From NCBI GenBank assembly GCA_033032175.1, contig CM065307.1, positions 1,364,001 through 1,428,000 on the forward strand: DNA of 64,000 nt. Direction: 5' to 3'. The stretch's first letter is position 1, and every line of letters begins with the position of its first letter. Under the pieces are notes generated by a model. The model was not told where the DNA came from, searched no databases, and saw only the letters and a program-made list of their open reading frames with translations. This document shows, piece after piece, positions 11,371-24,800 of this stretch. Made by a program: the position numbers and the translations under genes. Source of the stretch: Saturnia japonica (Eukaryota > Arthropoda > Insecta > Lepidoptera > Saturniidae).

Positions 11371-12304
11371 AAAAATATCTTATTCTCGATGTTACTGAAG
11401 ACAATCGTCCGAAGCCGTGGTAACTAACTTGTCAAAAACATAATTAATTGAGATCCCCAGTTTCGTTGTGATCGAGCCGTTAGCTTTTAAGTTTGTTTGA
11501 GCTTTTTGCAGCCGATGTCTCTGGAACACCGCAGCTGCGCCGTCCAATTGCGTCGCGCGACAACACTCCTTTACGCTTTTTTACTCTTTGTGACATTGAG
11601 ACAGTTATATTTATTTATTATCAATGTTGTCATTGAAGGAATTCATTTTTTTTTTGTTTTTATTTTTCGTACATCACATTTTCATCGACATAAGATTTAT
11701 GGTGGGGTTTAATGTTTTTTTTTTATTAAGTGGTTACTTAGACTTTATGTATATTATTATGATAATGTGAGAAAGGTTATATATTAATAAAGTCTTTCAT
11801 TGGTTATAAAATAAATGTTATCCTTAGTTACAATTCTTTATTATGTACATTAGAACACTGAGTAGAGAAGGGAAGCCAGACAGAGTGACGCCGTAACGCG
11901 TTACGTAACGAAGCGGTTAAACCTCCCATAAGAATTTATCACTTAAAAAAAATATTATTTCATGATAACAAAATATAACACGAACACAGCTCTCTAAGTT
12001 ACTGGTAAAAAGTATCAGAAGTCAGTCATAACTGAATTTATTTTTCACTTTTCAGTTCAACCAGAAATCTAAGATTTGTATTCATTAATATAATTGACGC
12101 GTACATAAATTATATGTGGCATTATATGTTGCGTTTAATGGAAAATAACAAAACATAACTTTAACCACAGAAGCGAATCAAATATAGAGTCTATCCATCT
12201 TTAGTTTTCCTAGAAACGTCGACCGCACGACCGAAAATGGCATCATATTGTCATAGATTAAAAACATATATAAATACAGATTGGTGTAATCTGCATATTA
12301 TATT
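11371..12304. other. No gene seen
   Basis: AT-rich spacer. The ORF at 11497-11712 is low-complexity and not recognisable. Confidence 0.4.
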
Positions 12305-12800
12305 TTAATAATAGCTGTGCTCGTGGTTTCGCTCAAGTGGACTACGGAATGCCCGCGCGAATTTTGCTTCCCCGCTCCCGGCTATTTTAAAGACAAATAT
12401 GCTTATTGTGGGTGTTCCTTAGAAGTTAGACGTATACTCTCCCTGACCTTTTTGTAGGTGTTTTTAATGCCGTCGTACACTAATTTGCTATATCTCTTAT
12501 GGTTTACTCAGCGTAAGCTATTTAAGCGCCCGAATCGATTCACCATGACCAGCTTTTTTTTATTTCTGCGGAATCCTAATTCTTTTTCTAAAATAAAAGT
12601 AACCTATGTTACTCCCTATAACATCAGCTATCTACCAGTGAAAGTCCTGTCAAAATCGGTCAAACCGTTTCGGAGTTAGACAGACAACTATTTTAAAAAA
12701 ATGGGGTTTTTAGTAGGTATATGTATCGTATATACTTTTATATGCATTTATTAAGAAGCTGTTATTTTGATATTACAAACAGACGCTTCAATTTTAATTA
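12305..12800 (-). repeat. Dispersed repeat family B, minus copy
   Basis: Reverse complement of the copies at 18890-19390 and 34140-34655: shared 'tggtttactcagcgtaagc', 'gcccgaatcgattcaccatg' and 'aaaccgtttcgga'. The 5' end in element orientation is near 12800 and the 3' end ('gcgaaaccacgagcacagct') is near 12310. Confidence 0.75.
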
Positions 12801-13559
12801 TTGTATAGATTAACTTGATAAAATATTACTCAAAATGAAGTGATTTAGTTGAAATGGTTAAATTTTATAGTTATAAATACCAAGCACAAATATCAAAGGG
12901 ATATAAACCATAATTTGATTTTAAAAAAATTTCCAATTACTTAAATACTCTGTAGACCAATGACGTTTTATAAAAAGACGTATTATGCTCTTACTAAAAG
13001 CAATTTAGAAACGTTACAATTTTTTTTATCAGCATGTTTAAATAAAAGAGATAGGAAATCACAGCGTAAGGTGGAAACTCTGTTGTCAAAAGAGGACAAA
13101 AGTTTCTTCTCGCTCACGCCGGTATCAAGTCGATAGTGAACTGAAGGCAATTGCCCACCGTCAATGCCGTATCTACTTATAAAATATAATTGTTGAATAC
13201 TTTATTACATGTTTCATTTGCACAACGAATAACTTTGTTATCCGTTTTATTTAATTTAACTATGTATGAATACTTACCTAACCTAAGATGTTTTTATAAG
13301 TGTAGATGGGTTACACCGCCTTCTATTTTGGCAATACTAAAGTGAGGTAATTGCCCTGACATTCTTTCAGTCACGTTTTATCCGTTTTCGCGGTTGCACG
13401 TCACTACAGGTCAAAATATATATTCATTTTTTCTAACAACAAAATGGCATATAAACTTTTCATATTCTTTCTCTTTTTTGCGTACTGTATAACTGGAAGG
13501 ATTACTTATAGTTTCTATGTATAAATATATGTGGTTGGGCATAAATAACTAAAGTATAT
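12801..13559. other. No gene seen
   Basis: AT-rich spacer without repeats shared in the window. Confidence 0.4.
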
Positions 13560-13905
13560 AACGGTTTTCAAATTAACGTGCATTGGATGTTAGTGTTCCC
13601 GCGATCCTAGAATGTAGCTCTTGCATTCGCTGAAACTCTCGCTGTCGTGTGATATAAGCGCCTCTGATTGGCCCATATATATTGCCGAACTACCTCCAAC
13701 CGTAATCAACTAGCGACGTTCAGTTTGCATTTGCTCTGTGCCTAGAACTTGTATGTGACAGTACCTTTGTGTCTTTTTTTGTGTGATTCCCGGCCGGGTA
13801 AAGAACATTGAGTTCTGAAGAAGTTGTGGTTTTGTGCTGGAAAGAACGTTTGCCGAAGACTAGCAGAACAGAAGTGTTCTGGGTTGCTGGATTCAAAGGT
13901 TAGTG
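13560..13905 (+). promoter_or_regulatory. Candidate promoter / non-coding first exon
   Basis: A stretch of higher GC and CpG content with an arthropod-type initiator (TCAGTT, with A at 13722) and a sharp possible splice donor, TCAAAG|GTTAGT, near 13899. It is not one of the repeated families elsewhere in the window. It could be an upstream non-coding exon of the neuroligin gene about 4.6 kb away, or a promoter of an unannotated RNA. No TATA at the proper distance and no downstream element was found, so this is a weak call. Confidence 0.2.
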
Positions 13906-14179
13906 GGCATACTTAGCGTTCAATACACCTAAATCTTATTTTTGAAACCATATTCTAGATTGGGCCAAGGGATATCAATACAAATATAATTTAAATTAAT
14001 CATACTTGCATAAGTACGTTCGCCGCGGTGAAGAGATTATTTACACATCGCTTCATCAATATGTATAAATAAATTGCGCTGTTTTTTGGTGCAATATTGT
14101 TGGCGTATGACGCGTCCATATATAAAATGTAATTGTACCTAACCGTAAAAATTTGATAATAATTACACACATAAACTGC

Positions 14180-14465
14180 CTAGTGCCTAGTTAGCCTAGT
14201 GGTCGTAAGCGCGACTGCTGTGAGCGAAGTCCTGGGTTCGAATCCCAGGTCGAGCAAAGTGTTATTGGGTTTTTACTATGAAATTCTCAGTAGCAGCTCG
14301 GAGTTTGATTTGTGCCCGATTAATGGCAATAGGTTCGCCCCCTATTACATGGGACCTAAAAACATACTCGGCGAACTGTGGGTGTACATTAGTATACCTC
14401 AGCCTAACCCTTCTGGGAATATAGGTGTGATGGTATGCTATGTTATAAATTTTCAAAATTAAAAA
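14180..14465 (+). mobile_element. tRNA-derived SINE
   Basis: Pol III promoter: A box TAGCCTAGTGG (14192-14202) and B box GGGTTCGAATCCC (14234-14246), followed by a non-tRNA body ending in 'aacccttctgggaatatagg'. The body recurs on the minus strand at 31095-31184. It is a lepidopteran SINE by its look. The 87-codon ORF across it is a shadow. Confidence 0.8.
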
Positions 14466-14689
14466 AGACATTAACTAAGACGCCAGAAATAACTTGGATG
14501 TAAGCCTTTTTACATATTTGTTTCATTGATCAGGATAAGTTATTAGACACTTAATTATACAATTTATCCCTGATTTAAAAAAAAGAATACTGTTTTTTAA
14601 TAGTTAAGGTAATGCTGTCTGGAAGAATTTTGGCTTCTATTACAACGATTCGCAATAATAAAGAACTGCTAACGAGTTTTTTTACACAA

Positions 14690-14960
14690 CTATGTAGGTT
14701 GGCAAAACAAGCGTACTGCCCACCTGATTGTAAGCGATTACCACAGCCTATAGATGCTTGTAGCTTATAACATCAAAGGTATCATCAGCTCTTTGCCGAT
14801 CTTGAATCACCATTCTCCAAGGAACTCTGGAAGCTCTACACATCACAGGAACACACCACAAAGATATCTGGCTACGATCTTCTGTACGGTAGAAGTATTT
14901 CACAAGTAATACTTTGATGTAAATAAACTTATAAACATCAAAGATATGTCCACTCTGCAA
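14690..14960 (+). repeat. Dispersed repeat family H
   Basis: Landmarks: 'caagcgtactgcccacctgat', 'aaggaactctgga.gctcta', 'caggaacacac' and 'cgatcttctgtacggtagaagta'. Related copies or pieces: 28190-28360, 50320-50560, 62840-63065, and minus-strand pieces near 20750 and 42100. Confidence 0.65.
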
Positions 14961-15359
14961 GTTTTGTTTTAATCTGTTTCGCGTTATTAATAGAAACATG
15001 GAGATCGTGGTGCTCGCGGTAATAATTAAAGTAAATTACACTGCGTGACCGTGGTCCAGAAGAGTTTTCGCTTATGAAGCAATTCATCAAATGATTTTTC
15101 AGAACACACGCTCGTCAAGTGGCTCTTAAGTCATATTGCATGGGTATAAAGTTTACAATGCGGTTGATAAAACACGCATGGTTAGTACGTTTTATATACT
15201 GCACTAGTGTTTTTTCTTTGCATTTTTTTTTATTAATCTCGGCGTAAAGAGTCAATAGATTTAACTATGTTAATTTAAATATGGCAAACGTTTTATTAAA
15301 TTGTTAATTTTTGACAACATACTAAATTTAACGAGTGTTGTGAATATATAAGAAAAATT

Positions 15360-15595
15360 TTAACAAAAAAGAAAACCAACTTGAATGGTTTTGAAGAGTT
15401 CCTCGGTGTATTTTCGAAGATGAAAATCTAATGCCAATGAAATTAAAACAGGGCCATCGTTGAGATATCCTTTACCCAATAAAAAAAGAAACATCCAAAT
15501 CTGTTCATAAACAAAGAAGTTATGCTTGAACAACCATAAAAAATATATATACATGCGAATTGAGAACTTCCTCTTTTTTGGGAGTCGTTTCATGT
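15360..15595 (-). repeat. Family A copy, minus strand
   Basis: Reverse-complement family A: 'ttcataaacaaagaagttatg' and 'aatggttttgaagagttcctcggtgta'. The 77-codon ORF on the minus strand is translation of the repeat. Confidence 0.7.
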
Positions 15596-15769
15596 AAATC
15601 TATTTATAGTATAAATAATTATAATATAAAATCTTAATGGCAGGTAACTTGTAACAAATAACACTTGTATCGCTTCTACGAAATATTGAGTCGTTAACAA
15701 CTTTGTATGAGAAAACTTGTTTGCTTCTAAAGTGAAAGAAAGAAAGAAAAAGCATTTATTCTACAATAA

Positions 15770-16420
15770 CATCACACAATACACATACATGTTTAAATAT
15801 AAAAGAAATCTAACAAATTGACATAATAAATGAAGTGTTGCATGGGGTCGAATAGGTCCCCTGGTCACAGCATAATGCTGCAGGCCTACAAGTGCAAGCA
15901 CTGCAGCGCTGATATTCTGACAGGGTCTGTAGGCATGTACAACCTCACGGACGAAGTAAACAACAATTTGAATTAATTACACTAAATAATCGTAACTTCA
16001 TAAGAATATGCAACAAATGTACTATAGTATATATATATTATATAGTATAATATAATCATATCCCATACACTTCGCACTTGTTCCAAATTTACATTATAAC
16101 GTAACTTATAAACATCCTGAAACCTAAGATATTCAAAATTAATAAACCATAACTATAAGTTTTACGGTAATCTAAAAAAGCCGTAAAATAATTTATAATT
16201 GAATTGTAGATAATTTTCAATGAACTTCAGAAAACACCGGTTTCCGGTGCGCCCGCTCGATCCGGTCATGATCCGGATGTTAAGCGACTCACACACATAA
16301 ATACACGTACGTTAGTCCACAGTGATGCGCTCGCGCCGCGGTGGTGAAAGATTAGACTGAGTCACATGAGATATTCATATTCGAAGATCTGTCTTGTGAT
16401 TGATAGTATGCGTACTTTTT
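15770..16420. other. No gene seen; unclassified sequence
   Basis: A GC-richer block at about 15840-15950 looks like an interspersed repeat that I cannot name. (TA)n lies near 16025. Nothing coding is recognisable. Confidence 0.35.
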
Positions 16421-16424
16421 TTTC

Positions 16425-16640
16425 AATAACTGACTTTAAAAAAAAGATGATGTTTTCTATTTGAATGTTTTTTTAATGGATCTTTAGCAATAGCAAAGAA
16501 GTTGTGGTTGACCTGATTTTTTCAAATTGGAAAGGGGAGATCTCAGTGTTGGTCTCACTTTAATTTAAATTAATTAGAATTAGACCTTCTACTTCGAAGA
16601 TGCACCAGGGAACTCCGAAAAATCATTGAAGTTTTTTTTT
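16425..16640 (+). repeat. Family A copy, degenerate
   Basis: Family A order is kept ('gactttaaaaaaaagatgatg', 'ttctacttcgaagatgcacca', 'aactccgaaaaatcattgaag') with many changes. Confidence 0.55.
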
Positions 16641-16929
16641 ATGTTAAAAATTATTTTGTTTGAATGAAATTAAAGCACAGCAATTGATGGTCGATACAAT
16701 ACAGCTTAAAATAACGGCGACCGTCGGTCACAGACTTCCATCAGTAGTCAACGTTGTTATGCCAGCTTGCATTATGCATATTTTCATCAAGATTTTTTTT
16801 GTAATTTTATCATATGATATATTTTTTAATATATTAGTAGCATACTAAATATATGTAAACCAGGAGTTGACAACTATTGTAAAATTGTTTTGAAAATTAT
16901 ATTGAAGATAATACTTATTTTTTTTTTTA

Positions 16930-17280
16930 AGTAATGCACTATAAAAAGTGATTTAAAAATATTCTTTAATCTAAACAAAAAGTACGCCACAAAAACAATG
17001 CTATATATTATTTTGTATGACAACATTGACAAGTTTGACAACTCACGCGCAAGAGTCTGACGTACATATTTCCTGAATATGTAGTATCATTACATTTTAT
17101 AATCAGCGTTTCAAATCACGTGACTCACAGACAAAAGTAGTAATTTTTAAAGGGAAACTTAAATAAATAAACAATTATTTTTACCAGATTTGTATTGTTA
17201 TAAGGTTTTTAACTATAGAACAATATTACTCAATAATTTACTTTAAATTTTAAACGTACAGTCAACTCGCGGATTTATCT
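16930..17280 (+). repeat. Dispersed repeat family P, first copy
   Basis: A stretch of about 350 bp recurring at 57165-57525 in the same orientation: 'cataaaaagtgattt.aaaata', 'atttcctgaat', 'actcacagacaaaa', 'aataaataaacaatta', 'caatattactcaataattta' and 'cagtcaactcgcgg'. Non-coding. Ends not resolved. Confidence 0.7.
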
Positions 17281-17399
17281 GGTGTTGAGTAATTAGAGTA
17301 ACAAATTGTCTATAACCAATGTAATACAGTTTACTATATTTTTGATCAAATAGATTACAAATGGGAGTTTCTAACTACACTCTTCAGAATAGAGTACAT

Positions 17400-17570
17400 T
17401 AGTGCGAGTACTTCAGTTGTGGTCTGCACTTCTAAATTGTCGCAGTGATACTTTGGAAAGTCTCAGCGGTCACCCCCGAGCCCGGTGAAGTTGTTAAAAC
17501 CGTCCGAGGCTAGAATTTTCTCGGTTTCTTATGGCTTATGGTATAGTCAGAGCTAAAAAAAAATTTGGTA
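17400..17570 (+). repeat. Dispersed repeat family D fragment
   Basis: Shares 'ggtcacccccgagcccggtgaagttgttaaa' type sequence with copies at 35240-35545, 54000-54240 (minus), 57575-57690, 58860-58950 and 59100-59600. Confidence 0.55.
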
Positions 17571-18513
17571 CTTGAGCCTTACCCAAAGTTTACCCTCTAA
17601 TACATAACCTAAAAATAGCAACGAGTTTTCTGATAATCTGAGTAAACATTAACCAGATTTCTGATTTGCGATAATCTTGAATGAATTTTGAAGATGGTCA
17701 GTTGTGAATGAATGAACAAATCATTGAAGTGGATACTTAGTTTCACTTTTTCGTTTGTAACTGGCGTTTCTAATGACACAATGTAAATTTTTCCAACTAA
17801 AAAATGGTTTGGTTTTGTTAGAAATAAGTTGAGAATCTTAAAAGTCGGGCCTGGACTTTTGGGCAGTGCTTTTGGATTACGTGCATTCAGAATATTTCAA
17901 ATTTCTATGTTAATTTATTTTTATTCGACCGAATGAGGAGTAGGTGCAGGGATCTTTACAAGAGAAAACTCATTGCATAGGTATGTCAACGTCTAAGGAA
18001 AATATCTCAGGAATTTGATCCCCTCTGCCTCGAATACCGTAGTATTTCGGTATTAGAGTCGCGGCGACAACTTTGGAAGCGATCCAGTCGCTAGCGCACG
18101 TCGCGGACGGTCAAACGCCGCATAAATTGATCCCCAAAACGCGTTATCTTTAATTAGTAACGTTAAAAATAACATGACACAAAAACCCGCTGTTATTCTT
18201 GGCACGTAAATACGTCTAAAAAATTTCGTGTACAATGTTCAAAAATCGAACTTTCAAATACTGCCCAAAGTTTGAAATCAATAACAAGAAACGATTGAGT
18301 GAGTGAGTGAAATGATACTAAAACATTCTTTTTACATAGATAAATAATACAATATTTAAAATGGTAAGCCGAAATAGTAATAAACGTTTAAATTAGTTTA
18401 TATGACTAACGCAGCATAAAGTGTTCAATAAACTCTGAGTGCAAACAAACAATAAAGCGCGCAAACTATTTTGAGATCGCGGATCATAAAACGAGCAAAC
18501 TGAAAAGCACAAA
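17571..18513 (+). promoter_or_regulatory. Region just upstream of neuroligin exon 1
   Basis: No gene is visible. A locally CpG-rich block at about 18050-18150 stands out in AT-rich surroundings, about 400 bp upstream of the start codon, and could mark a promoter or 5' UTR. No TATA box or initiator is clear enough to fix a transcription start. Confidence 0.25.
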
Positions 18514-18811
18514 ATGGCCACTACAAGGCACGCGACTCCGTTTATAAATCACAACATGTTTATTTGTGTTGCTATCTCTGTCTTATTGCCGATGACGAAC
18601 GAAGGTGCGGCGAGGATGTACGATGACGGGCGAAGCTTCCCGAATGAAAGCGGTGGCAGGCGGTTGACACGCGAATATCACTTGCGGCAGGGTGCACTGA
18701 GAGGGTTGATTGTTAAACCTAGCAGACAATATGATTTGCAGTACGTCGAGATGTTCCTTGGTATACCTTATGCTGCGCCTCCAACTGGGAGTTTAAGATT
18801 TATGCCTCCAG
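18514..18811 (+). CDS. Nlg: Neuroligin exon 1 (start, signal peptide, first esterase strands)
   Basis: Codes residues 1-99 and ends in phase 1. It begins with a short hydrophilic stretch, then the hydrophobic [12 protein letters not shown] segment read as the signal peptide, then GALRG and [19 protein letters not shown], the N-terminal carboxylesterase signature. The donor is CCAG|GTAAAA. The open frame runs on to 18936, but that part is intron. Confidence 0.92.
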
Positions 18812-21800
18812 GTAAAAAAAATAATTGCATAGTTTATTTATTCAAGTTCTCTGAAACCATAAAACTATTTAATATCTATACAATTAATAAAATTGGAGTG
18901 TATGTTTGTATTGTCAAAATAACAGCTTTTTACTAAATGCTTATGAAAGTATACACGATACCTATAAAAAAAAAAACTTTTTTGTCTTTCTGTCTGTCTG
19001 TTTTTCCGGGTAATCTCCGAAACGGTTGGAGCGATTTTGATGGGACTTTCACTCTTCTTTCTTTCGTTGTAGAGAGTAACTAAGGTTACTTTCATTTTAA
19101 AAAATTATTAGGGTTCCCCACAGATAAAAGAAAACTAGTCATGGTGAATCAATTCGGGCGCTTCAATGGCTTACGCTGAGTAAACCATAGCAGATATAGA
19201 AAATTAATGTACTACATAATTGTAGGCATTAAAAAGAAACTACAAAAAAGTTAGCGAGTGTATACGTCTATCTTCTAAGGAACACCCACAATAAGGGTTT
19301 ATCTTTTTAAAATAGCCGTGAGTAGGGAGCAAGATTCACGCGGGCATTCTGTAGTCCACGTAAGCGAAGCCACGGGCACAGCTAGTTAGAAAATAAAAAT
19401 AAACATACAAGTAGGTAAACAATATAATAAGGAATTTATTCAAAAATTACTGTCATGACATCGAACACAGTAACAATAAATACTCTTTTTCAAAATATAT
19501 TAATAATAATAATTGGGGCATCCTTTTCATAATTGTATGCATGGTGGAACAGTATCTTCAAATCTCCACCTCGCTGGCTATCGCCTTCAAATCAACAAAC
19601 CGACCTCAAGCTCCTACAGGCGTCTTCTTATGAGACAATTCTTATCTAGGATTAGCATATTTACTATCTTGGGCAATAATTATCTTCCCTTAACATAACG
19701 TGACGTTGTGGTCAAGCACTAAAGAATCCTATAGAGCAGGAGTATCCAATCTTTTTCAGTCTCCAGCGCACATACTAGTTTCCACCCTAATCTATCTAGC
19801 TGATAAAAATAGATAGATACAATGGATACTAGTTAGGTAGATAGGCACAAAAGTTAAAACATCCACATTATGAACTTAAATTATATACTGTTTATTTATA
19901 AAAATATGAAATTAACACAGAAAACATTCAAGAGATACATAAGAAAAGCAAAAATAAAATACAATGATTACCTAGTTAGTCAATGTGGTAGGTGAGCTTG
20001 ATGTTCCTCGCAAATTTTTCAAAGCATGGAATAAGGTTCGACACCGCTACTCGCATTTCTTGCTATACATTGATCTTTGAGCGATATTTGCTCGGTTTCG
20101 GAGAACGGTAAAGAGAATCGCTTCACGGCGCCCTTCTTCGCTGTCTATGGCGCACCAGGGCGTCACGGCGCACACTTTGGGAACCCTTGCTATAGAGTAT
20201 TAAAATTAAAGAAATGTTTTAAATAAAAAATGGCTGGACCGATTTTTATATAATTTTTAATCTATATTTAATGAGAATAGGTTGGAAAGTATATTTCATA
20301 CCGCTAAGTGATTAGGGATACCCTATCCAATTATTTTTTGTATTTTTTTTATTTTGCTTCACAATATACCTACACCCCCAAATTTTTACCCTTCTTATCT
20401 TCCCATTTTTTAATAACAATTTTTTTTATCTCCGGTGCCTTACCAAAGAGGTCCGTGTATTCCGCAAAAAAATTGTCTTTAAATATCCAGGTGAGTGAAG
20501 CCACGGGCAACAGCTTGTATAATATATATTAACACACTTTTAAAACTTTATTGCTTTTTTTAAAATAGAAAATGCAGTAAACTTATCGTCTTCTCATACC
20601 GAGAAGAGCTGACGGTATGTCAACAAAATTCAAATTGAAACTTCTTCCACTTGATCTTCACTGAATTTAATCATGGATCCTACATGGTCCTGAAATTAGT
20701 CAACGATATTAAGTTAGGGCACAGGGAAATCATTTTGGAAACTTATCTCTTCTTGGTATAGCCCTGCTGGTGAAATACATCCACCCTACAGAAGGTCGTA
20801 TTCAAATAATCTTGTGTTTCTTTGGTGAGTATGGGTTACGAAAACTTCAATGTATCGTGCTAGTAATAATAAGTCTGGGTTTACAAGCATCCAAAAGTAC
20901 TCGCTTACCGTAAATAAAAATGCTAGCTCAGTACTGATCCTCGTTCTAATGCATCTTTTCTCGTCAGAGTTTATGGCGGGATTCAGATTCTGGTGCTGTT
21001 CTTTTCTCTTCAGTCAAAGTGGCTTGACTTAATTTCAAATCGGAAAGTACGAGGCGATTAGCTATGAGTAAATATATTAAATTTATTTGTATTTCTACTA
21101 AACTACTATCAGAGTTTTTGGCGGGATTCAGATTCTGATGTTGTGGTATTTATTTTTTACCGACTTCGAAATAAGACGGAGGTTACTCAATTCGAATGCC
21201 TATTTTTTTATGGATGTTCAGCCATAACTTCATTATTTATGAACCACTTTTGATGATTCTTTTGTTTGTTCGATAAGAAATACCCCAAGGATGGTCTTGT
21301 TTTAACTTTATTGGCATTGGATCTTCAACTTCGGAAATACACCGAGGGTGTAGGTTTTCTTTTTTGTTAGAAATTGTCTTGTAATTCATAAACTTATGTT
21401 TTTATTAATGACGTTTTATTGATAGCATTTCGCCTAATAAAAACTTGAAGTATGAATTTTAATTTGCCACAAAATCTCCATGGACAGTTTTAACAAGATA
21501 ACTTTCTGCTAAACCTTTCTTTGAACTCTGAAGATTAGAAAACTATTCTATAGACGTTAAATCGGCATAATTATGTATCATTGTTATCTCTTTAATTATT
21601 GCAGTGAACGCACCGCCATGGCCTGGAGTGCTGATGGCAACGCATTTTGCTCCAGTCTGCCCTCAGTCCCTACCACCCATAAAGAAGGGAAATCCACCGT
21701 CACTAGGTCGTCAGCACTATCTCAACAGGTTGACACCATTCTTGGGCAATGAAAGCGAGGATTGTCTATACTTAAACATCTACGTTCCATACAGAGGTAT

Positions 21801-24800
21801 TTATTTATATTCGTATAAAACTTAAAGTTTGATTTTGTCAAAGATCAGCACAATGTTAATACTAGAAATAGAGATAAATTAGCCGTACCGTGTTTTAGAC
21901 TTAGTAAGACTAATAAAAGTGTTTTAGGTAATAGTGTTAGGTTCTATAACAAGATTCCGAAGCATATTATTGATTTGCCGGACAACAAGTTCAAGAACCA
22001 TGAAAAGCGGGCTTTACTGTGAAAAGGTTATTAAAGGGTGAATCATTATGTGAATGATAGCGATGTCAAGAAGTGACTCCCTGTCTGTGCAACCACAAAA
22101 TTATTATTATAATATTTGTACAGTTGACAAAAAAAAAAAGGTAAACCCGATCGAGTTTCTTTCCGCTTCTTGTCGATTTCTGGGACGTTTTCCGAACCGG
22201 CAGTAGTGTTTTGACGTTCATAAGTGCCTTCTTAGGGCCTAAATTGAATAATGATTTTGAAGAAAAATTTGATTTTGCATACTTAAATAAGACCATTTTC
22301 AACAAAAGAGAATACAAACTTCAATGATTTTGAAGATTTTCTTTGTGTATCTTCAAAGTTGAAGGTCTAATTTTAATGTAATTGGTTCGCTTATGCGCCT
22401 CGCATTTCATAATCAGCTGGTGCATATTGAGTTTCTATATACACTGACCGGCATGCCAGTGGCCACTGGCGACGGAATTTTTATATCTCGGTTGTTGTCA
22501 CTGTTTACTTGCCATTATGTACAATTCCTTCATTATTAGCATCATTTAGCAAAGACAAAAGATATAAAGTAAGTGTCCCCAACTACCAAACAAGGGTAAT
22601 CTGTATTTTGACAGTTGGTTCCTTTCAAGATTTAGTATTAGACTACAAATTAAATTAGTACAATTGTGATTGGATGCAAACTTGTGTGTACAACGTGACA
22701 CATAATATTATGTGTGTTGGGTATTTGGTATTTGAGTATGAGTGTATATATAATTGTGTATGCCTTCAGTTATTGCGTACATTATTGAAATATATTTATT
22801 GGAATAGGTTAACTTGCAATTTTAAATAAATCTTTAGTTTCCTGATAAGTAAGGTTTTGTAACCAGTTCTTTGTTATATTTTTGCATTTAGACTGTGCCA
22901 GCGGATAATTTTAAGGACATACTTATTTAGTCTATATAATTTCGCTTAGCTAGTTCGGTCTTGTAGACATGGAATGACATACCCGGTTTTTTATAGGGTT
23001 TAACAATATAACTCGGATCAAATGCAAGTGTGCTATGCTTACGTAATATAGTCTGAAGTATATATAATTGCCTGACACTGAGAACTGCACACTCTCCGTA
23101 CAATTGAGTTGTGAGGTACCTGAACGGTTTCTTTGTCATGGTTCAACGAATAAAACGAATCAATAAATTTTGAGACTACAACGAGCTTTTGTCTTGGTCA
23201 ACCAAGTTTCTTCACTTTATTTGTTTTCTGTCTCTGACAATAGTGTTACTGGATACCTAGAGACAAACATCTTAGTATTCCATGGAATCATCGTGCGCGT
23301 GCCGGGTCCATAGTGTGACAGACAGAGGGAACACGAGCAGCCTCCGGGACTTGCCACCCAGGTGTAGGTTTAAGGCACAGCGTTCACCTTGACTGCCCGC
23401 GATATCCTCCCTGCCAAGCCAGATTTGGTAAGAGCCTGTTAATGCTGCTTTAGATATCCGTTCTAAAATAGAACTTACTGCAGTTCTTGACAGGCCGAGG
23501 TGTTTAGCAAGTTATAGAGAGATTTCGCTGGAATGCCTCTCGCTCCCACTTCCACCGCATACAAGTTAACTGCATAGCGTTTTGGTTAGCTCATTATATG
23601 TAATCGTAATATTTATTATTTTTTATTGCGTGGTCTTCAGGCATATTAGTTTCCCACGGTACAGTAAATTCTGCAAGTACTATACGCTTGAATTATCGAG
23701 AATATTTATCGAAATGAATGAACATATTTAACTCACTATTCGCTTAATATGTTTTTTTTTTGGTAATTATCGATGCTATAAGATAATTTCCTTAAGCTTC
23801 ACCAAAAGTGGCAGGTCCAGAATTGAATTTGAAAAAATGAACATTTTAACAAAGGCTTAATCCGCAACCCTTCATCTCGATTCAAGGCGTCATCACTAAA
23901 ACATTCTCTAGTTTACAAAACATAATTGATTTTTAAAAGGTTGCGATGAAACATTAGCCTTTTAAATCCAAAGGTTGTTTTGCCATGCAAATTTACTTTT
24001 GAATAATTACGTTTAATGGAATTTTGTTTATGAATAGCTTAGGATGTATATTGTCTGTAACTTAAAAACATAAAATCGTAATTTTTTCACAGTGAAAACG
24101 TGCTTCAATTAAAACTACTGAACAAAATTCAATTAAGTTTAAGAGTAAGGGTCTAAGCTACATATCTTTACGTCTTTTTAAAGGGAAGTAGTAATAATAA
24201 AATTACAATTAAAAAGACAATCCATTATTCATCATTGATATGAAGCAAATAGTGTATTTAATGATACTAGCGGGCGCCCAATGGTCGAAATTCGACCAGC
24301 GACTTTTTGATCATAAACAATTTTTTGTTTGACATTTGCAATATTCATAAACAATGAGTATTATCTACATCACTTGTTGTCACTTTTTGTTGAGTGACAA
24401 TGGCAAGATTTTGGGGGGTCTAAGTTCAATGGTACTTGTAGGATTAGGATTCGCAGTAATAATTTATTTTATTTAATATATTAATAACAGATATTATAGA
24501 TACATTTTAGCTTTCTGAACTCCTTCTCCATATAAACTTTAACCATGCCAGATCTCAGTGTTCCGTGCACGCAATACGCTTAAAAAGGGGTAAAAAGATT
24601 TTTGTTCACGTATTAATATAATGTTTTATGTACATATGACATTTAGAGTAGGTAAGTTAGTAGGTATTTCAGTATGTAGTAGATATTTAGGTAATGCGGG
24701 ATTTTAGATAAAAATTTTGGATCTACCTACTCTATAATGACTCCCACAAAAAGTAAACTCATCATCAAAAACTTAAAACTTCTGATGAATTTAATCCATT

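Noticed and set aside
14192..14262. A tRNA gene with A and B boxes
   Set aside because: The sequence does not close an acceptor stem and runs into a SINE body shared with 31095-31184.
18812..18936. Exon 1 ORF continuing to a stop at 18936
   Set aside because: The esterase signature breaks off at the GT donor and resumes exactly at 21605; the read-through part is intron that enters a family B repeat.
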